NCBI GenBank assembly: GCA_947579665.1 | Contig: OX388345.1 | Location: 35,431,849-35,495,848 of the forward strand | Source of the DNA: Sympetrum striolatum | Taxonomy: Eukaryota > Arthropoda > Insecta > Odonata > Libellulidae | Direction: 5' to 3' | DNA: 64,000 bases | In this document: piece after piece, positions 37,018 through 47,605 of the stretch | Layout: the number at the start of each line of letters is the position of its first letter | Position numbering within the stretch: the stretch's first letter is position 1 | Translations under genes and position numbers: made by a program | Notes under the pieces: model-generated | What the model saw: the letters and a program-made list of their open reading frames with translations, nothing else | Database searches by the model: none | Told to the model about the DNA's origin: nothing

Positions 37018-37110
37018 AATAAAAATAACGTCTTTATTAGCAAATTTTAATCTTATCAGACACTTAATTAAGCTCCTTCTAGAGTGCAAACAACCAAGCC
37101 AAGGATTAAA
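37018..37110 (-). mobile_element. Possible LINE 3' terminus, family A copy (minus)
   Basis: AATAATAAAAATAACGTCTTTATTAGC is, on the minus strand, TAATAAAGACG followed by a degenerate triplet tail, as at 24850. Similarity beyond about 60 bp is weak. Confidence 0.35.
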
Positions 37111-38584
37111 CCACGGTGTTGTAAGACAAGCACAATATGCACTACGCAACCGATTATAATATTTATTAAGTTAAATTAGTTCAATCTTAGAGTTAAATGG
37201 ATTGAGGATTTTGATGTAAGTAAATTTAAGCGCCGAATTTGTCATTTCGTAGAAAGTTGACATCGTCTAGCATAGAAGAACCAGAGATATAAATTAAAAG
37301 GAAAAGTTTTAATATCAGTTAAGCTCCGTCATGCTTTACAGGGGATATTACAAGTAATTAAATAAATTGCAGAGAAATTGCTAAGTGCATAAGTAAGCAT
37401 AGGAATTATAAATATATATTATATATATATATTTATAATCACAGCTAAATGATTATAAAGAGGATTATTTCCAAAACGTTTATTCGCAGTAATATAAGAG
37501 AACGCGGTATATGGTTCGGAGCTACATTGCGCTTTGCATATATCTAAAAAGATAATTAAAATATTTAATAAAAATTAATTTTCTAGTGGATCTAGAGCAG
37601 TTTTGTTTGTTAGTAAAGACTGTAAAAAAAATGAATTTTCACCAAGTATCGCTGAATTGTATTCATTAAATATACATATCTATATAAAAAAGAGGGATTT
37701 TCTTTTAACTACTAATTTTCAACGAGCATTCATCATTCATGTCCAAGTCAACTTCTTTCGACCTTAAGGAAACATTAAAGGGTAGTAGAAACATTCATCG
37801 CAGGTCATGAAGGTGATAAACACAGTAATCACCTAAGGATGGCATAAATCGTCACCAAATGAGACATAACAATAATTTAGAAGGCAGAATGGGTCCAACC
37901 CATTGAAATCAAACGTAGGGGGATGATTTGTCCGCTTTAGCCTGTAAATTTATGGATGTGAAGAAAGGAGAAGGAAGTCGGAGTGAAGTTTTTGCGACGA
38001 TACAGAGGATGAACCAGAATAAGAAAAGTGACCGGCGAAGGGAATAAGAGGTAAAAAGAGGAGAACGATGAGAGAATGGGACTCGGAAGAAAATACCTTG
38101 AATTTGGAGGAAGGCGGAGGAATGCTAATTTGCGTATGAATGAAAAGGCAAGCGAGAGATAAATACGAAACCCAGAATGTGGCTGTATATATTTAAGTAA
38201 TGGGCAACATATACACTTTTAACGCAGTATTTTCGTTAAGGTTAATCAATACTCATATATTTAAAAATTCAAAAACTAATTAGACGGAATAAATAAGTAA
38301 TGTCTTTCTAACAAATTATATCTGTCAGGGAAGTTAACGCTCTTAGTAGCTCTAGCAGCTACCACAACGTTTAGCGAGCGATTCTATTCGCAAAAATTGG
38401 TAATAATAATCACTAATTTAATCTTGCAGCTTGCACTACAAATTTACAGCATAAGTTTTTACTTTACATTACCGATTTTCGTAAAACTTGAATTTAATTG
38501 AGTATCTGTTGGTTTACATTCAATTCATTAGTTTAACAATTCAAAGAATCAAATCAAAACAAATCTTTTTAAGAATTTATAATT

Positions 38585-38690
38585 ATAAAATTTATAATAC
38601 GTCTTTATTCGGGAGAGATTGAGACTAGAAGTCTCCTCTTCCATCTAACTCATATCATTTAAGAAGCTCACTAAGAAAAATAAAAAAAGA
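38585..38690 (-). mobile_element. LINE 3' terminus, family A copy (minus)
   Basis: TAATACGTCTTTATTCGGGAGAGATTGAGAC begins a stretch that aligns with the reverse complement of 24770-24884 (AGATTGAGA..., AGTCTC, ATTTAAGAAG). The tail side is AT-rich but not a clean triplet repeat. No coding sequence is recognisable upstream in the element's direction. Confidence 0.5.
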
Positions 38691-38699
38691 AAGGTCAGA

Positions 38700-40740
38700 G
38701 ATTATAATTGGTTAGGACATTAAATTTTCCCCCAAAGAATTCATTCTCTACTACGGAGTACATAGCCAAAGAGGGAAATCATTTTCATTTCATCAATTAC
38801 TTTTATTTAATCCTCGAGGGTATGACACTATCAATAATCGATCATCCATCACATTCATTTTATATCTTCTACATTTCGTGTACGTGCATTTTTTTGCATT
38901 CTTTACAGTAGTTAATTTTCTTATTTGATCCATTTGTATCTTAGTATAATTATTGTACTTGTTATGTAGTCCTTTCTTTTTTATTAATTAGTTAATTTAT
39001 TATTTACTCACTGTATTAACCCCTATGGGTACACATGTAGTTATTTGAAAATGGCAACATCTGATCGTAAATAAACTATTATCATTATCTATTAAACCAC
39101 ACTTGGTGTTCCAAGAAATACTAAAGGGCCTAAAAATTCTTCTCCCACAAATTGGCAGTGCAGTGGCATAGAAAAGAAGAAGTGGCAAGCAGACAAAAGT
39201 GCTTGGAAAGTATCGTAATAAAGGAAATTTCAGATTAAAGAGCGCAGAAACATGAAATTGGAATGCCGGAGAATAGAATGGAGAATGAGAGGGTAGCGGA
39301 AAAGGCATAAAAGGCAAGTGAACGGTGGGCGAAATGAAAGGAACCGAGAAAGTAGGAAGTTGGCGATGAAAGGGTAGCTGGCGAAAGAGAAGCCCCCACA
39401 TAGAAAGGCAGTGAAATATGAATGAGTCGGCGGATAAAGAATGAAGAGGACGGCATAGAGAGGCTCTGAGAGAACGAAGGTGACTAAAGGAAAGATAAAT
39501 GCGGAGACAAAGTTCGATGAATGGATCGTGAATAGCATGTCGAGGGGTACGTAATGGAAATTGAAAGTGAAGGTGCGATTCAAACTTCGGAAAACCTAAT
39601 TTATGAAGCAGTATGAAGTTGTGATAGGATATTGGGAAAGCGACATCGGTGAAATTAAACGAGGGGAGAAAAATGAAAGAGGATTGAATTCACTTGCCAC
39701 GCACGCAATCCAATAGTATCCCAATCTCACCGCGTCGTTGCCTCGAAAGCAAAACAGGGAAATCATATCATAAACTAGCTTGAATTTTCATTTATTCATC
39801 AGCCATTCACTAGTAACGGCCAGAGAAACTGTGATAGGTGTATGGGACACATATGAGAATTTTGAAAATTAGTATCATAGAGTTGACCTTCTAAATGACA
39901 ACTACCGCATATTCCGATTGATGTACTCTAGATACGAAAAGCATGGTAAGGAAGATTGAAATCTATAATTTTTATATGATGATAAATTCAATGTGGAATT
40001 TCCAACAATAAATTGTTACATAAACAACAAAGTTCTTCAATTATTTTCGAAAACTTTTAATTATTAGTATATTTAAAAGTTAACAGTTAAATTTGTAAAC
40101 TTCAATATAGTAGTTTCTAATTTATACCGCTTATACTGATGAAACAAAGTTATTTAGAGAACAAGATAATAGCGGTAAAACAGAGTATAAAAGTTTCAGA
40201 TTTGTCAAGAGATTCAATACCGTTAAAAATTGATTCATTCCACCAAAAATGACCCATGGAAGGGATGAAGACTTTATATACTCCTGAAGAGAGGATTAAT
40301 ACCACTCCTGTTGACAGTGATGATTAGTATTTACAGCTAAAATTGCAGCACCTAAACTATTTTTTACAAGTAATGAAACCCAATTTCTACTGTTGGTCAG
40401 GATATTCGAAGGCTCTTTCATTATAATTAGTTAACGTTAAATTAGTTAGTTGTTAGATCATTCATTCCTAATTAGAGCAATATTCGAGCTTTTCAAAAAA
40501 ATCATGTTAAGAATGGATAAAATAAAAACATAGAAATACTCGTATCCAAACTAGCAATATGCTGTACTATTCCACAACTTTAAAATCAAAAATTAAAAAA
40601 CAATTGAGTTTTGTTCTTGTAGATATGAATCACCCAGCAACAGACCAACTAAGCCAGATTAACAAAAATATTTAAGGATCCAGTTTTTCAACTTTTTTCT
40701 GTAAGTTGTACATTTTCCATATATTAGATGGAAATACAAT
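38700..40740. other. Noncoding stretch, no gene seen
   Basis: A possible further LINE 3' end on the plus strand finishes near 39090 (CGTAAATAAACTATTATCATTAT), without protein support. At about 39120-39680 the plus strand is strongly purine-rich, so the minus strand shows three overlapping open frames rich in S, F, P and L. I regard them as artefacts. The remainder is AT-rich. Confidence 0.4.
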
Positions 40741-40746
40741 TGCGAT

Positions 40747-41032
40747 AGGATGGTAAGAATAAAATTACAAACACTTTTCCTAAGAGCTCTGACCCAGATA
40801 AGACCTAACTTTACACCCCGTAATGCACCTACTATCCCAAACTCTTCTCCCACCTCCTTTCTCTCTGCCCATCCTTTGCGTCAATTCCTTACAACCATAA
40901 AATTACAATTGCTTTTCTTTCCCTATATAAGTCTTCTCGTCGGTGACTTCCTTGCCTGATGATGGCCCATCTGCACCGTTTCAAATATGTATATGTGGAA
41001 AAGAGTATTTGTAATTTTATTCTTACCATCCT
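40747..41032 (+). mobile_element. Inverted-repeat element with CTGATGA centre
   Basis: Terminal arms at 40747-40779 and 40999-41032 (AGGATGGTAAGAATAAAATT... and its complement) are about 33 bp with few mismatches. A partial internal copy of the arm (ACCATAAAATTACAATTGCTTTT) lies at about 40899. Near the right arm is CTGATGA (40956-40962), then TGG...CCG, then GTTTC where a hammerhead would need GAAAC. The layout parallels the elements at 23661 and 33404 but the core is broken. The left half contains a C/T-rich insert of unknown origin. Confidence 0.55.
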
Positions 41033-44020
41033 ATTGATATGATTTCCACTTAGAAATATCCTGCTACAATCTACTTTAATTGGAAATACAATTTTATTGG
41101 AAAATGGCGATGAGTAATATTTGAAATCGATATAACACTCTATATCAAACTTTGCATCGTCTGTGCACTCCCTTTCTTCTTCCTTATCCGTCCGAAATTC
41201 GATTAAGATTATTTTATATGTATGGATAAAAAATAATTGCAAGACTTAAGGTCCGAGGTATTTCCTTCATATCACTTCAATATGCCGACAGACACTTCAC
41301 AGGGAGTGAAAGCAGGTCCACTTCAGATAACCCACATGTACTACGGTCGACCTTTCCCTTAACCCACGAAAAAACGGGGCCGAAAAAGGATGAATCTCCC
41401 CCAAACCGCAAAACAAACATCGCTGGTGGTCAGACGCTGGAAAAGCGCTGACGTCACCCTAATGAAACCAATCATTAACTAAATTAATTAGGGGATGAGG
41501 TCCGTGAGGGCGGAACTAATCTACAAATGGGGCGTCTCAGAGAATTACGGAATAGCCAAGGGTAAAGATGGGATGGAATAGAATTCTCTATTGCGGAGAA
41601 GCGATCGATCAGCTACAAACAAGAAAATTTTCATTCGTACATCGGCTCTTATTCTCCAAAGAGAGTTTTTTCATTTCTGGGGCTAGTATTTTGGGGGTGA
41701 ATATGAATCAAGAAGAAAATATAACAGGAAAAAATAGTTTCATTTGGTTTCATAAAAATTAGGGGACCACGAAGGTCGAGTGAGGAATAAACAATAAGTA
41801 TTCAAAAATTAAACAACATACAACATGCTCTTGGTTGGACCAAGATCTGCAAAACTATAATAATTAATTCTTCCATAAAATTTGTTAAATCAAGTCTCAC
41901 GTTGTTATTTGTGTACCGAATCTGTCACAAACTTCAAAACTCCGCGTCTCTTTTCTAATTTAAAAGGAGAATGTTTTTTCCTTCAATACAAAGAGGAAAT
42001 CTGAGAGACAGAGAGAATCAAACATACTTTGTAACATTGTCCAGTATCTGTTAATCGTAAGTCTAAATGCGAATTAATGGGAACATCGTAAAAATCAGTG
42101 AGAATGGTCCAATAAAATCAAATTAGACGCTACTCATTAAGAAAAAGTGTTAGTGTCGGTTCAATGACTAAGACAGCGTTAAAAATTATCCCAAATGTTT
42201 TCCCAGCGTCAGGAATCATAAATTGGTTTCTTATTTTCTTAGATACACCCTGGTCTCCCATATTACACTCCTTCGTAATTTATTGGAAATTTTTTTTCTC
42301 AAACGATAGCTTAGCGATGAAAACTTGCAAGAGTACGTTGAAAATTTAAACAGTTTAACAAAAACCAAACGTCATGCTCCAATGCTAAAAGTATTTTGGT
42401 TACATAGGTGGTAAGGCATGAGCTCTATCATATTTTAGAGCATTGTTATTTGCTTTTATTTATATCATTACCGCAAACTTCTCCCTTTCATCTTCGCCTT
42501 AATATATTGAGACCCAAGTCCCTCCTTCATCACTTACTGATGTAAATATAAAGAAAAGTACAATGGCCTTGCAATTTGAATCAATCCATCTTACGATGAA
42601 TGCTAACTTCCCCAAAGATGCAACACTGGAGCATAAATCCGGTGAAAAAATGTTAAAGGAATCCAACCACCAGGAAATATATTTCACTCACTGTTTGTTT
42701 CAACCGCCGTTCCTCGGGGGCAGAATTCCTCCGGTGACGTAACATACACGAATCTACGGGCGATCGCGTCACCCAATTACACAACCGTTTCATAACAGAA
42801 CCAGAAAAGATCGGAATAAGGTATTAACATATTTTACTACAAATACGCGTCTCAGTGTGGAGTGGACGTATAATGTCGTACGGGATGGCACGTGACGAAG
42901 CGGAATCCTTTGATTCCGGAGAAACAGTTGATGCGGAAAATGGACAGTTGTTTAACGAGGGAGCAGATGGAGACGTGATGAAAGACGAAGATGGGATTCC
43001 CCTGCAACTCACTCTTATCTCCATCTACCAATCAAAATACTTCCCCCTAGAAAATACGACTGTACAGAAGGAAGGAAGATGCATTTCTGGGGCAAGAATG
43101 CGAGGAAATTAAAAATTAGAAGAAATTACGCTTCTCCTGAGTATCTCAACTGTGACGCCTATCGAGTTTTTCTCTTGATGTGTAATGAAACTCGGATCTC
43201 TGCAACTTGGAGGCAATAAAGGATCTTAACGCCTCGCTGGATGCTGGAATTGTTTGAGGGAATAAAACGCACCTTGTGGATTCCTACATATCACCGCAAT
43301 ACGAAAATGGAAGAGTTGTGAGTGCAGCGAAGAGGAAATGAGCTTCAAACACGTTCAAACACCTTGAAATTGTTATTTCACCAGAGGTATAAAGTCAATA
43401 ATCCTACATATTCAATGACAAAAGCATAAATTGAAAGTAATAAAACTGTTCACGTAAAAACAAATTCTGAATCCAAGGTAATGAAAGATAATCTTTCGAG
43501 AACTAGTGATAAAAATCCATCGAGAAAAAGATGAATTATTTACGTGTTGCTCTCTTGTAATAATCGCCGAAGAAATAACAACGAGGAGGTCATTTAGAAT
43601 AAATTGAAAGTTTTTAACGGTGAACACGCTCCAAGATATCACGTTAATCATTTCCTAAGGACAGACACAGACTTCGGAAAAAAACCGTGGAAAATGTATT
43701 ATTATCGTCCAATTAGAATCCTTAAAATCCACAATACCTTTCACGTGTTTTATCGTATAAGGTTAACTACACTTCTCATAAATTACAAATAATTTCTCTA
43801 ATAAACATTTCAAGATACACTCGGCGAAGGTTTTACAACGTGACGTCATTTCTACATTTTGAAACCTTGATAAAATTTTGTCGTCGACAATTCTGAAAGT
43901 AGGCTTGTAGCAGATAATAATGTTGATTTACGAGAGCTTGTTGAGTTGTGAGAGATTCAAAGGGACTGATAGCACTGCAAAATGGAGAACTTTGACAGGT
44001 TTCTTATTTACCGGACAAGA
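41033..44020. other. Noncoding stretch, no gene seen
   Basis: GC-richer segments at about 41300-41560 and 42680-43350 stand out and could be regulatory. Short open frames there have no known motifs. The rest is AT-rich unique sequence leading into the (TA)n tract. Confidence 0.4.
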
Positions 44021-44021
44021 A

Positions 44022-44024
<3 letters not shown>

Positions 44025-44096
<72 letters not shown>
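44025..44096. repeat. (TA)36 microsatellite, left border of the foldback array
   Basis: An uninterrupted run of 36 TA units. The neighbouring arm begins directly after it with CGAGTAAAATG. Similar TA-rich DNA occurs at each junction of the array and at its right end. Confidence 0.95.
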
Positions 44097-44097
<1 letters not shown>

Positions 44098-45174
44098 GAG
44101 TAAAATGTTGCTTGCATACTGCAAGCAGATCGACAACAGTATTTTCATATCGGCATTATATCGGGACGGTCCTTAAAAGAAAAAAAAAAGATTGAAATTT
44201 TTCTTAAAATTCGGAGAAATATGATCGTCTGGCATCGAACCCGGGTCTTTCCAGTGTTACTTACTATGCAGCACAATAGAACATCACCATCTCTAACTAA
44301 GTGTGAAAATTTAAGCAGAAATATGGGCTACAATTGCCTCAAAAGACGTTCTAATTTTCACGAATTTAAATGGCTCTCTAGATTCGAACCAAGGACGATC
44401 TGGGAAATCTAGAAATTGTTTCTGAAAGTTATTTATGATCTTTATCTATATGCCGAATGTCAAGGTTCTATCTTATTGGCAAAGTTTTCAAAATAATCCC
44501 TAAAAATCAGATCAACTTCTGATTGCAGAGACACCTGGTGTCGAACCCAGGACACATTGTAAGCTGTGAATGCATAGTTTGATTTGTTAAGACTTGCTCT
44601 TGTATCATGCAAAGTTTGAAGTCGATAGCATATCGGGAAGTAGATAAAATTTGTTTCCGTTATCTCCGTAAGAAATGCATTGTGGAATTTAAATGTCCCT
44701 CTGGGATCGAACCAAGGACCATCAGCGAATTTGTAAAATTTGATTATTATATATTGTCATTATATCTAACCTCATACCGAATTTCAAGTTTCTATGCCAT
44801 CGGATAAGGGTCCAAAAAAAATCTTAAAAATCGCCACAATGCATTTTAAACGGCCGATTTTTGCCCCGACCTAGACTCGAACCAAGGATAATATTCGTAA
44901 ATGTCTTTATGGTTTACTTTAGATATGCACGGCATCTAGCGATCCCTTGAATTTCAACTCTCTCCTTTTCCGGGAAGTGCCTCAAAAAAAATTTCGAAAA
45001 TCCCCGCCATGTAATCTTATGGGGAAAATCGGGACTTTGGGGCCTTCTGGAATCGAACCCATGACACCGAGGTTCAAAGTCGGCTTTTTCCTGGAGGTTA
45101 CACGTCATGGCCATAACGTGGTAAAAATTTCAAGTCGGTGGCACTTGTGGAACATGGTTAGAATTTTGATCCCC
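44097..45174 (-). repeat. Foldback array unit 1 (inverted)
   Basis: The plus strand shows TCGAACC cores at 44235, 44384, 44541, 44707, 44877 and 45053, i.e. spacings of 149, 157, 166, 170 and 176 bp. The end hairpin GCTTGCA-TAC-TGCAAGC is at 44110-44126. Its reverse complement matches unit 2 throughout, including GGCCATAACGT and AAATTTTTAC near the inner end. Open frames here translate the core as SGIEPRT-like peptides, a by-product of the repeat. Confidence 0.85.
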
Positions 45175-45187
45175 TATATATATATAT

Positions 45188-45275
45188 ATCTATTATATAT
45201 AGATGCTTCTCCGGATTCATTCATATATCATATCTATTATATATAGATGCTTCTCCGGATTCATTCATATATCAT
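45188..45275. repeat. 44-bp tandem duplication at the centre of the array
   Basis: Two adjacent identical 44-bp copies start at 45188 and 45232 and contain AGATGCTTCTCCGGATTC. A diverged copy in reverse orientation (ATCCGGAGAAACGTC) lies at about 47514-47541 at the far right border. The sequence therefore marks both the centre and one end of the array. Confidence 0.85.
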
Positions 45276-45301
45276 ATATTCATATATATATATATATATA
45301 T

Positions 45302-46381
45302 AGAGAGGATACAAAGTCACAGGCTAAACCACTAGCGTCAATGGCTTGAAATTTTTACGACATATTGGCCATAACGTATAACCTCCAGAAAAATTGCGAT
45401 TTTGAACCTCAGTGTCATGGGTTCGATTCCAGAGGGCCCCAAAATCGCGATTTTCCCCATAAGATTACATGACGGGGATTTTCGAAAATTTTTTTGAGGC
45501 ACTTCCCGGAAAAGCAGAGAGTTGAAACTCGAGGGACCGCTAAATGCCGTGCATAGCCAACGAAAATCGGAAAGATATCTTCGAATATTGTCCTTGGTTC
45601 GATGCTAGGCCGGGGCAAAAATCGGCCGTTTAAAATGCATTGCGGCGATTTTTAAGATTTTTTTTGGATCCTTTCCCGATAACATGGATTATTGAAACTC
45701 GGCACGTCGATAGATATCATGAATTTATTTCATAATCGAATTTTACATATTAGCTTATGGTCCTTGGTTCGATCCCAGAGGACCATTTGCACTTCCCAAT
45801 GCTTTTCTTACGGAGATAACGGAAACAAATTTTAGGTACTTCCCGGCACGATATCAACTTCAAACTTTGCATGTACAAAGATCAAGTCCATACAAATCAA
45901 ACAGTACATTCACAGCTTTCAAAGAGTCCTGGGTTCGACACCAGGTGTCTCTGAAATCAGAAGTTAATCCGATTTTTAGGAATTATTTTGAAACCTTTGC
46001 CAATAATATAGAAACTTCAAATTCGGCATATAGATAGAGATCATAAATAACTTTCAGAAACATTTTTTAGATTTCCGAGATCGTCCTTAGTTCGAATCCA
46101 GAGAGCCATTTAAATTCTTTGAAATTAAAACGTCTTTTGAGGCAGTTGTAGCCCATATTTCTGCTTAAATTTTCACACATGGTTAGAGATGGTGATTTTC
46201 TATTGTGCTGCATAGTAAGTTCACAGTAAAGACCCGGGTTCGATGCCAGACGATGGAATTTCAGCGAATTCAAAGAAAAATTTCAAATCATTTTTTTCTT
46301 TTGATGGCCGTCCCGATATGATGCCGACATAAAAATAGTGTTGCCGATCTGCTTGCAGTATGCAAGCAACATTTTACTCGT
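45302..46381 (+). repeat. Foldback array unit 2 (direct)
   Basis: TTCGA cores with TCGA at 45423, 45599, 45769, 45935, 46092 and 46240 give spacings of 176, 170, 166, 157 and 148 bp. The unit begins AGAGAGGATACAAAGTCACA and ends with the GCTTGCA-GTA-TGCAAGC hairpin and ACATTTTACTCG. It differs from unit 1 mainly by substitutions. Confidence 0.85.
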
Positions 46382-46413
46382 ATTCATATATATATTCATA
46401 TATATATATATAT

Positions 46414-47490
46414 AGAGAGGATACAAAGTCACAGGCTAAACCACTAGCGTCAATGGCTTGAAATTTTTACGACATATTGGCCATAACGTATAACCTCCAG
46501 AAAAATTGCGATTTTGAACCTCAGTGTCATGGGTTCGATTCCAGAGGGCCCCAAATTCCCGATTTTTCCCGTTTAAATGCATTGCTTTGATTTTCGGGAA
46601 TTAAAAAGAAATACTTCCCGGATAGGTAGAGATTCGAAACTCTAGGAGCCTATATATATGGTCATGATCTATCGAAAACATAAATGAGTTTTTCGGAAAA
46701 TATCCTGGGTTCGATGCTAGGTCGAGGCAAAAATCGGCCGTTTAAAATGCATTGTGGCGATTTTTAAGATTTTTTTTGGACCCCTTTCGGAATGCATGGA
46801 AATTTGAAATTTGGCATGGGGTTAGAAATCATAAATATATTTCATAATCAAATTTTTTGTATTCGCTTATGGTCCTTGGTTCGATCCCAGAGGGCCATTT
46901 GCACTCCACAATGCATTTCTTATGGGGATAACGGAAACACATTTTAGGTACTTCCCGGCATGATATCAACTTCAAAATATGTATGAGATAAGATAATGTC
47001 CTAATTAGTCATACTGTGCATTCACAGCTACAAATATTTCCTGGGTTCGACACCAGGCCTCTCTACAATCAGTAAATTACCCGATTTTTAAGAATTAATT
47101 TAAACCCCTTCCCAATAATGTTAAAACATGAAATTAGGCATGTAGATAAAGAACATTGATTAATTTGAAAAGCATGTTTTAGATTTCCTAGATCGTCCTT
47201 GGTTCGAATCCAGAGAACCATTTACATTATTGAAAAGTAGGACGTCGTTTGAGGCAGTTGGAGCGAGTTTTTCTGCTTGATTTTCACACTTAGTAAGAGA
47301 TAGTGATTTTCTGTTGTGCTGCATAGTAGGTTCACCAGGAAGGCCTTGGTTCGATGCCAGACGATGAATTTGTAGCGAATTTTAAGAATATTTTCAATCC
47401 CTTTTTTTTTTCTTTTGAGGGCCATCCCGATAAGATGCCGACATGAAATTAGTGTTGTCGATCTGCTTGCAGTATGCAAGCTACATTTTA
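46414..47490 (+). repeat. Foldback array unit 3 (direct)
   Basis: TCGA cores at 46535, 46711, 46881, 47047, 47204 and 47350 give spacings of 176, 170, 166, 157 and 146 bp. Its first about 145 bp are nearly identical to unit 2, while later monomers are more diverged. It ends with the same GCTTGCA hairpin (47465-47481) and then TA repeats. Confidence 0.85.
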
Positions 47491-47538
47491 TATATATATA
47501 TATATATAGGTATATCCGGAGAAACGTCTATATATAAT

Positions 47539-47540
<2 letters not shown>

Positions 47541-47602
<62 letters not shown>
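47541..47602. repeat. (TA)n microsatellite, right border of the foldback array
   Basis: About 31 TA units, preceded by a CCGGAGAAACGTC segment inverted relative to the one at the array centre. Confidence 0.9.

Positions 47603-47605
<3 letters not shown>

Larger units (their letters stand above)
44025..47602. mobile_element. Foldback / higher-order repeat array of three 1.08-kb units
   Basis: Units at 44097-45174 (inverted), 45302-46381 and 46414-47490 (both direct) are homologous copies of about 1080 bp. TA-rich DNA lies between and around them. Each unit contains six diverged monomers, each with one TCGA-centred tRNA T-arm-like hairpin. The outer end of each unit has a perfect 7-bp hairpin with GCTTGCA arms. 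The spacings between successive hairpins agree to within 3 bp in all three units, proving duplication of the whole block. Long inverted repeats built of subrepeats are typical of Foldback-type DNA elements; a satellite with higher-order structure is the alternative. I see no protein-coding gene within it. Confidence 0.75.

Noticed and set aside
39000..39583. Three overlapping minus-strand open frames of 73-133 codons
   Set aside because: The plus strand is purine-rich, so every minus-strand frame is rich in S, F, P and L. They overlap, share no family motif and have no splice context.
41449..43848. Two perfect TGACGTCA (CRE) octamers at 41449 and 43841
   Set aside because: About one such octamer is expected by chance in a window this size; there is no promoter context.
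43920..44195. Open frames rich in alternating I and Y
   Set aside because: They translate the (TA)36 microsatellite.
44221..46273. Open frames repeatedly encoding SGIEPRT-like peptides
   Set aside because: The peptide is the translation of the TCGAACC hairpin core, appears on both strands according to unit orientation, and frames are interrupted at random.
44235..47353. Regularly spaced hairpins as a CRISPR array or tRNA gene cluster
   Set aside because: The repeats are diverged monomers of 147-176 bp without constant spacers, in eukaryotic DNA, and no complete tRNA cloverleaf can be formed.
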